Source: Pseudomonas putida | Lineage (GTDB): Bacteria > Pseudomonadota > Gammaproteobacteria > Pseudomonadales > Pseudomonadaceae | Reading direction: 5' to 3' | Assembly: GCA_041071465.1 (NCBI GenBank) | Contig: CP163498.1 | Coordinates: 868,001 to 932,000, forward strand | Length of the DNA: 64,000 nt | Shown here: one piece after another, positions 41,205-50,925 of the stretch | How positions within the stretch are numbered: the first letter of the stretch is position 1 | How the letters are laid out: the number at the start of each line of letters is the position of its first letter | Position numbers and translations under genes: made by a program | Notes under the pieces: generated by a model | Told to the model about the DNA's origin: nothing | Seen by the model: the letters and a program-made list of their open reading frames with translations, nothing else | Databases searched by the model: none

Positions 41205-42623
41205 TCAGGAAGCGGTACTCGCTACACCTTGTACTTCTTTGGGTGCCAGACGGAACGCGTAATACAACACCGTCAGCAGCACCAGGAACGCCGGGCCGAT
41301 GTACAGGGCCACACGGGTATCCTCGAAGTAGGCCATCAAGCCGACCACCAGCACCAGGAAGGCCAGTGCCAGGTACGAGCTCAGCGGCCACAGCCACATG
41401 CGGTACTTCAGCGCCTTGCGTTCGGCGGTAGTCAGGCCAGCACGGAACTTCAGCTGTGCCAGCAGGATCATCACCCAGGTCCAGATCGCACCGAAGGTGG
41501 CGATCGAAGTCACCCAGACGAAGACCTTTTCCGGCACCAGGTAGTTGGCCAGCACGCCCAGCAGCAACGCGCCGATCGACAGCAGCAGGGCATTACGTGG
41601 CACGCCATTCTTCGACGTACGGGCGAAGGCCGCCGGGGCCTGGCCATTCTGCGCCAGGCTGTAGAGCATGCGCCCGGTACTGAAGATACCGCCGTTGCAC
41701 GACGACAGCGCCGCAGTGATGACCACGAAGTTGATGATGCCGGCAGCGGTCTTGATCCCGAGGCGCTCGAAGGTCATGACGAACGGGCTGCCTTGGCTGC
41801 CGATTTCGTTCCATGGGTAGATCGACAGGATCACGAACAACGCACCGACGTAGAACAGCAGGATGCGCCAGAACACCGAGCCGATGGCCTGCGGAATGGT
41901 CTTTTGCGGGTTGCGTGCTTCACCAGCGGTCAAGCCGATCATTTCCACGCCCAGGTAGGCGAACATCACCATCTGCAACGACATCAGCACGCCAGTCACG
42001 CCATTGGGCATGAAGCCACCATTGCTCCACAGATTGGAGATACCGACGGCCACACCGTCGTTGCCGAAACCGAAGGCGATGACGCCAATGCCGCCGATGA
42101 CCATGGCAATGATGGTGACGATCTTGATCAGGGCGAACCAGAACTCGAATTCACCGAAGGCCTTCACCGCCACCAGGTTGACCGCGCCCATGCTGCCTAG
42201 CGCCGCCAGGGCCCAGATCCAGCGTGGTACGTCGGGGAACCAGATGCCCATGTAGATGGCCACCGCGGTGATTTCGGCAACGCAGGTCACCAACCACAGG
42301 AACCAGTAGTTCCAACCGGTGAGGAAGCCCGCCAACGGGCCGAGGTAGTCCTGTGCATAACGGCTGAAGGAGCCGGCGACAGGGTTGTGCACGGCCATTT
42401 CACCCAGGGCGCGCATGATCACCAGGATGGCCAGGCCGCCGATGATGTAGGAGAACATGATGGCTGGGCCGGCCATTTCGATAGCCTTGGCCGAACCGAG
42501 GAAAAGACCGACACCGATACAGGCGCCCAGCGCCATCAGGCGGATGTGCCGTTCGCCCAGTTCGCGCTTGAGCGGGCCGCCTTCAGTGGCCTGGCCGTGG
42601 GCAGAGTGGTTGCCGACTGGCAT
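41205..42623 (-). CDS. Amino acid permease, APC superfamily (proline/histidine type)
   Basis: Integral membrane transporter of 472 residues with 12 likely helices. The AAT-family opening is ERHIRLMALGACIGVGLFLG. Conserved stretches are MRALGEMAVHNPVAGSFSRY and GLTAGEARNPQKTIPQAI. It resembles the ProY/HutT group. The start MPVGNHSAHGQA is preceded by GGTTGT only, a weak ribosome site. The substrate is probably proline or another small amino acid. Confidence 0.88.
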   Translation of the reverse strand: MPVGNHSAHGQATEGGPLKRELGERHIRLMALGACIGVGLFLGSAKAIEMAGPAIMFSYIIGGLAILVIMRALGEMAVHNPVAGSFSRYAQDYLGPLAGFLTGWNYWFLWLVTCVAEITAVAIYMGIWFPDVPRWIWALAALGSMGAVNLVAVKAFGEFEFWFALIKIVTIIAMVIGGIGVIAFGFGNDGVAVGISNLWSNGGFMPNGVTGVLMSLQMVMFAYLGVEMIGLTAGEARNPQKTIPQAIGSVFWRILLFYVGALFVILSIYPWNEIGSQGSPFVMTFERLGIKTAAGIINFVVITAALSSCNGGIFSTGRMLYSLAQNGQAPAAFARTSKNGVPRNALLLSIGALLLGVLANYLVPEKVFVWVTSIATFGAIWTWVMILLAQLKFRAGLTTAERKALKYRMWLWPLSSYLALAFLVLVVGLMAYFEDTRVALYIGPAFLVLLTVLYYAFRLAPKEVQGVASTAS

Positions 42624-43043
42624 AGCAATACAACCTCATTTTGTTATTGGATTTGACCTTCGTGCAGCACCGACCATGCCGATAGGCGTGATGTTGGCTT
42701 GCCAGGCTGGCCTCGTGGGCCGGCCCGTGTGCCGGAGTAGAGCGCCCGGCAAGGCGAAGGGGGCGAGCAGTATAGGAAGACCCTTGTAGGGATTTTCGCT
42801 GTATATACAGGAATAATCAGCAAGTTCTCTCGAGCCTGGGTGCACTGGCTTGCCTGCGATCAGGCGTCCAGCGGCCGCAAAACCTCCGCGGCACCATAGC
42901 AACATCGCCGTACGTAGAAACCCACACCAAAGCCGTATAGCCCTACGCCGCTTTTCTCCACCTCCTACAAATTTTTCACCTCACCCGCTCAACGTCTAAG
43001 CTTCAGACAAGCAAGACGAAAACACCTGGCCGGATAGAAGACT
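42624..43043. other. 420-base gene-free divergent region
   Basis: Promoter region between the leftward permease and rightward PBP gene. It has a perfect 12-base palindrome, CTGTATATACAG, at 42799-42810. That is too short in its spacer for a LexA site. The frame 42636-42905 on the minus strand has no ribosome site or family features. Confidence 0.5.
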
Positions 43044-46000
43044 ATGGGCGCACTGTGGCAATCGGAACCAAGCAGAACGGAAGCACCCGAGATACCTCCG
43101 GCCGAGACGCCACAACCCAAGTCCCCCGCCAGCGTCGGCTATGGTGGCGGCTGATCATCCTTATCCTGCTGGTGGCACTGGTAGCCATCGGTGTGGCCGC
43201 GTATGACGAATTCCGTACCTCCGAGCTGCAATCGCGCGAGTTCAGCAAACTGGCCGGTACGCTGACCTACTCGCTGCAGCCCGGCCCCAGCGATGCCATC
43301 ATCTACCCAGGTGATGGGCCGTTCGACAAACGCCTTGGCTATAGCGCCCTGGGCGAATTCCTGCCGCGCCTGCTCAAGCGCGACTACCTGATCAGCGAAC
43401 AGGTGAAGTTCTCACCGGCATTGATGAACTACGTCGATCATGGGCTGTTCGCCCCCTATATCGAGAAGATCCAGGCCGGCCTGTCGATCACCGACTGCCG
43501 CGGCGACACGCTGTACCAGTACAACTACCCACAGCACCTGTACCCGGATTTTGCAGCGATCCCGCCGGTGATGGTGAACAGCCTGCTGTTCATCGAAAAC
43601 CGCGACCTGCTGGACACCCAAGACCCACGTAACAACCCGGCCGTGGACTGGCCACGCTTCGCCAAGGCCGCCTACAGCCAGGTGGCCAAGTACCTGGCCC
43701 TGCCCGGCCAGTCTGCCGGTGGCAGCACCCTGGCCACACAGCTGGAGAAGTATCGCCACTCACCCGATGGCCTGACGGTGTCGGGCGCGGAAAAGATCCG
43801 CCAGATGGTTTCTGCCAGCGTGCGTGCCTACCAGGGCGGCCCTGACACCACCGAGGCACGTCAACGCATCGTGCGCGACTACCTCAACAGCGTGCCGCTG
43901 TCGGCGGTGCCTGGGCATGGTGAAGTACATGGCATGGCCGAAGGCCTGCGGGTGTGGTACGGCGCCGACTTCGACCAGGTCAACCAGGCCCTGAACGCCA
44001 CCTCCACCGACCCCGAAAGCATGGCCGCGCGCGGGTTGGCCCTGCGCCAGGTGCTGTCGCTGATGATTGCCCAGCGCCGTCCCTCGCATTACTTGTCCAA
44101 AGGCCGGGTCGAGCTGGCAGAGCTGACCGACGCGCACATTCGCGTGCTCGCCGCCAACAAAATCATCGAGCAACCACTGGCCGATGCCGCACTGGCCAGC
44201 AAGGCGGTGTACCGCGACTGGGTAGCGCAACCGACCATCGTGCCGATCGTTACCAACAAGGGCATCAGCCTGGCGCGCAACCGCCTGGCAGCCATGCTCA
44301 ACCGCCCGCTGTACGACCTCGACCGCCTCGACGTGTCGGCCACCAGTACCTTGCAGGCTGACCTGCAGTTGCAGGTCAGCCAGTACCTGAAAAACCTTGC
44401 CGACCCAGCGTTTGCCGCGCAGATGGGCCTGATCGGCGAGCGCCTGCTCACCGCCAAGACCACCGACCAGGTGAGCTACAGCTTCACCTTGTTCGAGCGC
44501 ACCGCCGATGGCTCCCGGGTGCGGGTGCAGACCGACAGCACCAACCAGCCCTTCGACATCAACGAAGGCAGCAAGTTGGAACTGGGCTCCACCGCCAAGT
44601 TGCGGGTACTGACCACCTACCTGGAAATCATCGCCGAGCTGCACGACAAATACGCCGGCAAACCTGCCGCCGAGTTGAAGAAGGTCGACGTGGCCGAACT
44701 CGACCGCATCACTCAATGGTCGCTGGAATGGCTGGCGCAGAACAGCAAGAACCAAAGCCTGGATGCCATGCTCGACGCTGCGCTTGAGCGCAAATACTCC
44801 GCCAACACCGGTGAAGCCTTCTTCACAGGCGGCGGCATGCACGTGTTCAACAACTTCCGTAAGGAAGACAACAACCGCAACCCGACGCTCAAGGATGCGC
44901 TGCGCGAATCGATCAACCTGCCGTTCATCCGCCTGATGCGCGACCTGGTGCGTTACGTGACCTACCAGCAGCCGTACAACCGTGTGCCGCTGCTCAAGGA
45001 CGACGCAGACCCACGCCGCCAAGAATACCTGGCTCGCTTCGCCGACAAGGAAGGCACCAACTACCTGATGCGTTTCTGGAAGAAGTACCAGCGCAAAACC
45101 TCGCAGCAGCGCCTGGACACCTTCCTCGACAGCATGCGCGTGACCCCGCAGCGGTTGGCGGCGGTGCACCGCTACCTGTTCCCCGAGGCCGGCCAGGAAA
45201 CGTTCAACGCCTTCGTGCGCGCCCACCTGAAGGGTGACAAGATCGTGCTGGGCAAGCTGACCGACGGCCGCCTGTCAGAGATGTACGAGGCTTACGGCCC
45301 AGGCAAGTATGACTTGCCCGACCAGGGTTACATCGCCAAGGTCCACCCGCTGGACTTGTGGCTGCTCGGCTACCTGCTGAAGAGCCCAAGCTCGACCTTG
45401 ACCGAAATGATCAACGCCAGCCGTTTCGAACGCCAGGAGGTGTATGGCTGGCTGTTCAAGAGCCGCTACCAGGGCGCCCGTGACAGCCGTATCCGCACCA
45501 TGGTCGAGATTGAAGCCTTCCTCGATATCCACCAGCGCTGGAAGCGCGTGGGCTATCCATTCGACCACCTGGTGCCCTCGCTGGCCACCGCCATCGGCAG
45601 TTCGGGCGACCGCCCCGCCGCGCTCTCCGAACTGGTCGGGATCATCCAGAACGACGGCATTCGCCTGCCAACCCTGCGCATAGACACCCTGCACTTCGCG
45701 GCCAACACACCTTACGAGACCAAACTGGTCACCGACCCGGACCGGGGCGTGCGGATTCTGCCGGTTGAAGTGGCGCGTGCGCTCAAAGGCGCCATGTCGC
45801 AGGTGGTCGATGCAGGTACCGCGCGGCGTATTTCTGGCAGTTTCAAGCTGCAGGACGGCACGCCACTGGTGATGGGCGGCAAGACCGGTACTGGCGACAA
45901 CCGCATCGAGAGCTTTGGTGCCGGCGGTCGGCTGATCGGCTCGCGCTCGTTGAACCGTACTGCCACTTTCGTGTTCTTCCTGGGCGACAACCACTTCGGC

Positions 46001-46192
46001 ACATTGACCGCCTTCGTACCTGGGCGCTCGGCGGAGGCCTTCAAATTTACCTCGGCACTGCCGGTGCAGGTGCTCAAGGGCATGGCACCGATACTGATGC
46101 CGTACCTGCAGCCGGGCAATCCGAACGAATGCAAGCCACCGCAGGTTGCCATGCACACGCCACCGCCGACAGGGAACACATCGACGAACTAG
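43044..46192 (+). pseudogene. Divergent bifunctional penicillin-binding protein (GT51 + transpeptidase), apparent frameshift near start
   Basis: About 1049 residues when read through. From the ATG at 43044 (MGALWQSEPSRTEAPEIP) the frame breaks at the CCCCC run 43124-43128; one added C joins it to RQRRLWWRLIILILLVALVA, the single membrane helix. As written, the long frame has only a GTG at 43055. Glycosyltransferase features are IENRDLL and GGSTLATQLEKYRHSP. The transpeptidase has STAK (SxxK), SIN (SxN) and GGKTGTGDN. A long insertion separates the last two motifs. It would polymerise and crosslink peptidoglycan, with uncertain activity because motif 1 departs from EDxxFxxHxG. Confidence 0.82.
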
Positions 46193-46260
46193 ATGATAAT
46201 CATCTGCATTCGGGGGCTTGTCTTTAGATATATCTTGAGTAATATCTTACGATATATCGC
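46190..46260. promoter_or_regulatory. Control region of the PadR-siderophore reductase operon
   Basis: Two perfect 10-base palindromes, AGATATATCT (46226-46235) and CGATATATCG (46250-46259), have centres 24 bases apart. They resemble the operators used by PadR regulators such as E. coli YqjI. Just upstream, GATGATAATCATC (46191-46203) is a 13-base palindrome holding the Fur core TGATAATCAT. Confidence 0.68.
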
Positions 46261-46281
46261 AAACGACGGAGCCCCATCCTT

Positions 46282-46825
46282 ATGCGCGAACACCCCCCAT
46301 GACCCCTTCGAGCGGCGCCCTGGCCGTGGTGAGCGCGGCCCACGCGTTTTCGCCCCCGGTGACCTCAAGCTGCTGATGCTGGACCTGCTGGCCGAACAGC
46401 CCGGCCACGGTTACGACCTGATCCGCCAGATCGAAAACCTGTTCGACGGCAGCTACAGCCCAAGCCCCGGGGTGATCTACCCAACGCTGAACTTTCTTGA
46501 AGAAGCCGAGCTGATCAGCGGCCAAGTGCAAGGTAGCAAGCGCCTCTACGCCATCACCGATGCCGGCCGCAGCGCCCTGGTCGAACAGGCTGTCGCCTTG
46601 GATGGCGTGCGCATGCGCATCGAAGTCAGCAAACGCGCCCTGCGCGGTCACGACCGCCCGCCAGAGATCCATGAAGCGGTCGGCAACCTGCGCCACGCAC
46701 TGCATATGCACAGCGGTCGCTGGACACCGGAAGAAATCGAACGGGTCCGCGACTTGCTCAACCATACCGCCAAGGCCATCGCCTCCGGGCCGGCCGAACC
46801 TGTCAGGGAGACTGCCCATGAGTGA
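46282..46825 (+). pseudogene. PadR-family regulator (YqjI-like), apparent 5' frameshift
   Basis: Winged-helix regulator of about 180 residues. The ATG at 46282 with GGAG upstream reads MREHP and then hits a stop because the C run at 46293-46298 has six Cs. With five Cs it continues as HDPFERRPGRGERGPRVFAPGDLKLL into the PadR domain: LAEQPGHGYDLIRQIE, PSPGVIYPTLNFLEEAEL. E. coli YqjI has the same fold after a His/Cys-rich nickel/iron-responsive tail. The frame upstream of this point (from 46193) overlaps the PBP stop and has no ribosome site. The next gene overlaps its stop. Confidence 0.83.
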
Positions 46826-47579
46826 CACCATTCACCGCGTCAACCACGAGATCCGCCAGCGTCGCCTGCAAGTATTGCGGGTCACCGAGCTGACCCCACG
46901 CATGCGCCGCATCACCCTGGGTGGTGCCGAACTGCAAGGCTTCACCAGCGTGGGCAGCGACGACCATATCAAGTTGTTGTTTGCCGAAACGCCGGAGCAA
47001 CAACAGGCCATCGACGCCCGTAATCTGGGTCGGGACGGTGGCGCGCGACCAACCATGCGCGAATACACGCCACGGCGCATCGACCTGGTGACCAACGAGC
47101 TGGACATCGACTTCGTGCTGCACGGCGACGGCCCTGCCTCTACCTGGGCGGCACAGGCGGCGCCTGGGCAAACCCTGAGCATCGCCGGGCCACGGGCGTC
47201 ACTGGTGGTGCCGGATATTTTCGACAGCTACCTGTTGATCGGTGATGAAACCGCCATCCCGGCGATTGGTCGCCGCCTGGAGGAATTGCCGGCGGGCCGC
47301 CAGGTGCTGGCGGTGATCCAGATCGAAGACGAGCAGGAGCGCCAGCCGTTGCCGAGCAAGGCACAGGTCGAAGTCATCTGGGTGCGCCGCCAGCAGGAAG
47401 ACTTGCTGGCCCTGGTGCGGAACCTGACCTTGCCGCAAGGCCGGTTGTATGGCTGGGTGGCGTTGGAAAAGGCCCTGACCCGCCAGGCCAAGGTGCTGCT
47501 GCTGGAGAAAGGGGTGCCGGAAGATGCGCTGAAAGCTGCGGCCTACTGGCGTGCCGACGGGACTGCGGACGACGAGTAA
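46818..47579 (+). CDS. Siderophore-interacting protein, NADPH-dependent ferric-chelate reductase (YqjH type)
   Basis: FAD-binding protein of 253 residues that reduces ferric siderophores in the cytoplasm to release iron. The FAD-binding stretch is RMRRITLGGAELQGF, followed by MREYTPRR and then DGPASTWAAQAAPGQTLSIA and LLIGDETAIPAI. The family is SIP/ViuB. It overlaps the PadR gene by 8 bases, the same pairing as yqjI-yqjH, and has an upstream Fur core. Probably repressed by PadR and Fur. Confidence 0.92.
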   Translation: MSDTIHRVNHEIRQRRLQVLRVTELTPRMRRITLGGAELQGFTSVGSDDHIKLLFAETPEQQQAIDARNLGRDGGARPTMREYTPRRIDLVTNELDIDFVLHGDGPASTWAAQAAPGQTLSIAGPRASLVVPDIFDSYLLIGDETAIPAIGRRLEELPAGRQVLAVIQIEDEQERQPLPSKAQVEVIWVRRQQEDLLALVRNLTLPQGRLYGWVALEKALTRQAKVLLLEKGVPEDALKAAAYWRADGTADDE

Positions 47580-47596
47580 TGGTTATCGCCTGCTAC

Positions 47597-47628
47597 GGCC
47601 TCTTCGCGGGTTCACCCGCGAAAAGGCC
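47597..47628. repeat. REP element downstream of the siderophore reductase gene
   Basis: GGCCTCTTCGCGGGT and ACCCGCGAAAAGGCC form a near-perfect inverted repeat, typical of Pseudomonas REP. Confidence 0.75.
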
Positions 47629-47636
47629 AGCACAGG

Positions 47637-48272
47637 CTAAGCAAATTTGCGCAACCCACGCCACCGATCCACCCCCAGCAATACCAGCCCGATTCCCCAG
47701 AACCCCACCAGCACCCCCAGGGCATTGAGCATCACCTGCCCATACCCAAGGCTCGCCACATCGATGAACGGGTAGGCATACACGCCAATCTCGCTTCCAC
47801 GCCACAACGCATAGCCGAAATAAACCGTCGGGTACACCGCCCACAGTGCCAGGTGCCCTAGCCGCAGCCTGCCCTTGGGCACCTCGCGCCACCAGTACAA
47901 GGCATACAGCACCGGCATCACGTCGTGCAGCAACTCGTCCGCCAGCCATTGCCAGCCCTGCGGTTGCCACAAGTGGCGCAGCAACACGCTGTAGGCCAGC
48001 GCCACCAGCACGATGCTGGCGGCCACTGCGGAGCTCACCGAGGGTGACAGGAAAAACCGCTTGCCACGGCCTTCGTGGCCGAACGCCGCATAGCTGAGCA
48101 CCGTTGCCACCAACGTGTTGGTCAGCACGGTGAAGTAGCCGAACACATTGATCAGGCCGCCAATCAGGCTGGCCTGTTCTTGCCAGCGCGCCAACAGTAC
48201 CAGGTACACCTGCACGGCCAGACCGAACCAGCCCAGCACCGCCATGCCGGTCAGCCAAGGACGACGCAGCAT
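47637..48272 (-). CDS. Pr6Pr-family membrane protein
   Basis: Integral membrane protein of 211 residues with six likely helices. It opens MLRRPWLTGMAVLGWFGLAV and contains NVFGYFTVLTNTLVAT and LHDVMPVLYALYW. Matches the Pr6Pr/FAR-17a-like group, whose function is unknown. It follows the VF530-type gene on the same strand by 1-2 bases, so they are likely co-transcribed. Confidence 0.82.
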   Translation of the reverse strand: MLRRPWLTGMAVLGWFGLAVQVYLVLLARWQEQASLIGGLINVFGYFTVLTNTLVATVLSYAAFGHEGRGKRFFLSPSVSSAVAASIVLVALAYSVLLRHLWQPQGWQWLADELLHDVMPVLYALYWWREVPKGRLRLGHLALWAVYPTVYFGYALWRGSEIGVYAYPFIDVASLGYGQVMLNALGVLVGFWGIGLVLLGVDRWRGLRKFA

Positions 48273-48273
48273 G

Positions 48274-48495
48274 TCAGGCCTGACGCTGCAGCTTCACATA
48301 CAGCTGCTCGACCTTTTCCCGCGCCCACGGTGTCTTGCGCAGAAAGGTCAGGCTCGACTTGATGGTCGGGTTGCTCTTGAAGCAGCGCACATCAATGCGC
48401 TCGGCCAGGCCCTGCCATTGGTAGTGCGCCACCAGCTCGGTGAGGATCTGTTCGAGGGTCTTGCCGTGCAGCGCGTTATGTTGGGCCGTGCTCAT
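48274..48495 (-). CDS. VF530-family DNA-binding protein (DUF2132)
   Basis: This 73-residue protein contains [17 protein letters not shown] and [19 protein letters not shown], the conserved VF530 stretches. Small helical protein, possibly DNA-binding; role unknown. The start at 48495 ([11 protein letters not shown]) is preferred over 48522. First gene of a two-gene unit with Pr6Pr. Confidence 0.88.
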   Translation of the reverse strand: MSTAQHNALHGKTLEQILTELVAHYQWQGLAERIDVRCFKSNPTIKSSLTFLRKTPWAREKVEQLYVKLQRQA

Positions 48496-48609
48496 GCTGT
48501 GCTCCGTAGGAAAGATGCGCACCTTACACGAGTGTAGTGGTGGGTGGGATCCGTCGAGTCGACAGAAAAAATGCTGGCCAGGGGCAAAACCACTGTGCTG
48601 AAATAGTTA

Positions 48610-48624
48610 TGTTATGTTGTAACA
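48610..48624. promoter_or_regulatory. Candidate Zur box upstream of the TonB receptor
   Basis: TGTTATGTTGTAACA is an inverted repeat TGTTA-N5-TAACA within GTTATGTTATGTTGTAAC, close to the Zur consensus. It lies about 40 bases before the receptor start. Confidence 0.65.
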
Positions 48625-48659
48625 CTAATAAAGCATCTGCCAAGGAACGCCCCATCCCC

Positions 48660-50707
48660 ATGCTGTACTCACCGCTTCGCCTCTCCCCCTTGCCGTCGCG
48701 CTCTGGCTGGCTGCGCCGCCCAGCCAGGCCGTGGAACTCGAACCCCAGGTCATCACCGCCAACCCGTTGGGCAACCGCCAGCTGGCCGCCCCCAGCACCG
48801 TGCTCGAAGGCGAAAACCTGCTGCAACAACAGCACGGCAGCCTCGGTGAAACCCTGAACAAGCAGCCCGGTGTCGCCTCTACCTGGTTCGGCCCTGGCGC
48901 CAGCCGCCCGGTGATCCGCGGCCTGGACGGCGACCGCATTCGCATCCTGCGCAATGGCGTCGGTGCCCTGGATGCCTCATCGCTGTCCTATGACCACGCT
49001 GTACCGCTGGACCCGGTCACCGTTGACCGCGTCGAGATCGTCCGCGGCCCCGCCGCCTTGCTCTACGGCGGCAACGCCATTGGCGGGGTAGTCAACACGT
49101 TCGACAACCGCATCCCGGATTCGCCGATCGAAGGCATCCACGGTGCCGGTGAACTGCGCTATGGCGGCGCCGATACTACCCGCAGCAGCGCCGGCAAGCT
49201 GGAGGCCGGCAACGGTGCCTTCGCCCTGCACCTGGACGCCAACAGCCGCCAGTTCAATGACCTGCGTATTCCCGGCTACGCCCGCAGTGCCAAGGTGCGC
49301 GATGCCGATGAGCCGGGCAGCAAGCACCGCCTGGAAAACAGCGACGGCCGCCAGGACGGTGGCGCGGTAGGCGGTGCCTATCACTGGGACCACGGTTACG
49401 CCGGCCTGTCGTACAGCCGTTACGACAGCAACTACGGCTCGGTGGCCGAACCCGGTGTGCGCCTGGACATGCAGCAGGACCACTACGCCTTCGCCTCCGA
49501 GCTGCGCGACCTTGACGGCCCGTTCAGCTCGGTCAAGGTCGATGCCGGCTACACCGACTACGAACACAGCGAAATCGAAGAAGGCGAAGTCCACACCACC
49601 TTCAAGAACAAAGGCTACGAAGCGCGCATCGAAGCCCGCCACCAACCACTCGGGCCGGTGGAGGGTGTGGTGGGTGCTCAGGTCAGCCGCAACGAGTTCT
49701 CCGCCCTGGGCGAGGAGGCCTTCGTCCCGCACACCAATACCGACAGCCTGGCGCTGTTCATGCTCGAGCAGTGGCAGGCCACGGAACGCCTGAACCTGAG
49801 CCTGGGCGCACGCATGGAGCACACCCGGGTCGACCCGGACGCCAAAGGTAACGAAAACTTCGTCGACGCCGACAGTGCCAGCAGCTTCAACGCGTTCAGC
49901 CTGTCTTCGGGGGCGGTGTACCAGCTCGACCCGATCTGGTCGCTGGCCGCCAACCTCGGCTACACCGAGCGCGCGCCGACCTTCTACGAGCTGTACGCCA
50001 ATGGTGCGCACGTGGCCACCGGCGCCTTTGAAGTCGGCGATGCCAGCTTGAACAAGGAAAAGGCCATTTCCGCTGACCTGGCGCTGCGCTTCGACAATGG
50101 CACCCATAAAGGCAGTGTCGGGGTGTTCTATAGCCACTTTCGCAACTACATCGGCCTGATCGGCACCGGCAACACCCGCGAGGGCGGGCATGACCACGAC
50201 CACGACGAGGATGACCACGACCACGATCATGGCCATGAGGGCTTCCCGGAATACCGGTACCAAGGCGTGCGGGCACGCTTCTACGGCATCGAGGCCCAGG
50301 ACCGCTGGCAACTGGTCGAGAACCGTTACGGCAGCTTCGCCCTGGAGTTGTCCGGTGACTACACCCGGGCCAAGAACCTCGACAGTGGCGAGCCGCTGCC
50401 CCGTATCGCCCCACTGCGCCTGAACAGCGGCCTGGTCTGGGAGCTCGACCGCTGGCAAGCGCGGGTAGATGTGCAGCATGCGGCATCGCAACATCGCAAG
50501 CCGGCCAACGAAACCAGCACCGAGGGCTACACCACACTGGGGGCCAGCGTTGGCTACCGCTTCGAAGTTGGCCAGAGCCAGTGGCTGGCATTTGTACGCG
50601 GTGAAAACCTGACCGACCAGACCGTGCGCTACGCCAGCTCGATCCTGCGCGATATCGCGCCGGCGCCGGGGCGGAGTGTGGAGGTCGGGTTGCGTACCAC
50701 CTTCTGA
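48660..50707 (+). pseudogene. TonB-dependent outer-membrane receptor, zinc (ZnuD) type, apparent frameshift in signal peptide
   Basis: About 682 residues when read through. From the ATG at 48660 it reads MLYSPLRLSPL; the next part AVALWLAAPPSQAVELEPQV, the end of the signal peptide, is in another frame. One added C in the run 48685-48689 joins them. Plug-domain features are GENLLQQQHGSLGETL and PGASRPVIRGLDGDRIRILR. The His/Asp stretch HDHDHDEDDHDHDHGH near residue 510 suggests a metal-binding loop, as in ZnuD. The barrel ends in F (VGLRTTF). A Zur-like site precedes it. Confidence 0.85.
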
Positions 50708-50713
50708 AATCAT

Positions 50714-50737
50714 GGGGCTGCGCTGCAGCCCTTTTTT
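50714..50737 (+). terminator. Terminator of the TonB receptor gene
   Basis: Stem GGGGCTGC/GCAGCCC with loop GCT, followed by T6. Confidence 0.85.
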
Positions 50738-50925
50738 CAAGACTGTTACCCAATGGGCAACAATCAACTGCGACAAATTGTCTTTTTTTCTTACAACTTC
50801 CGCTATATCCTCCCCGCCTAAAGCTGAATCGCTTCACCGAAACCATCTTGTCGCCATATCCATTGAAGGCCTGGCCCTTCGATGCGCTTGCCGTTTTTTC
50901 AATAATCAAAAGATAGCGCTATCTC

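Noticed and set aside
42799..42810. CTGTATATACAG as a LexA site
   Set aside because: LexA needs CTGT-N8-ACAG; here the spacer is only 4 bases, and the neighbours are not SOS genes.
46193..46281. PadR regulator starting at 46193 in the long open frame
   Set aside because: The extra N-terminus (IIICIRGLVFRYILS) covers the operator palindromes, has no ribosome site and no homology; the ATG at 46282 with a one-base repair fits better.
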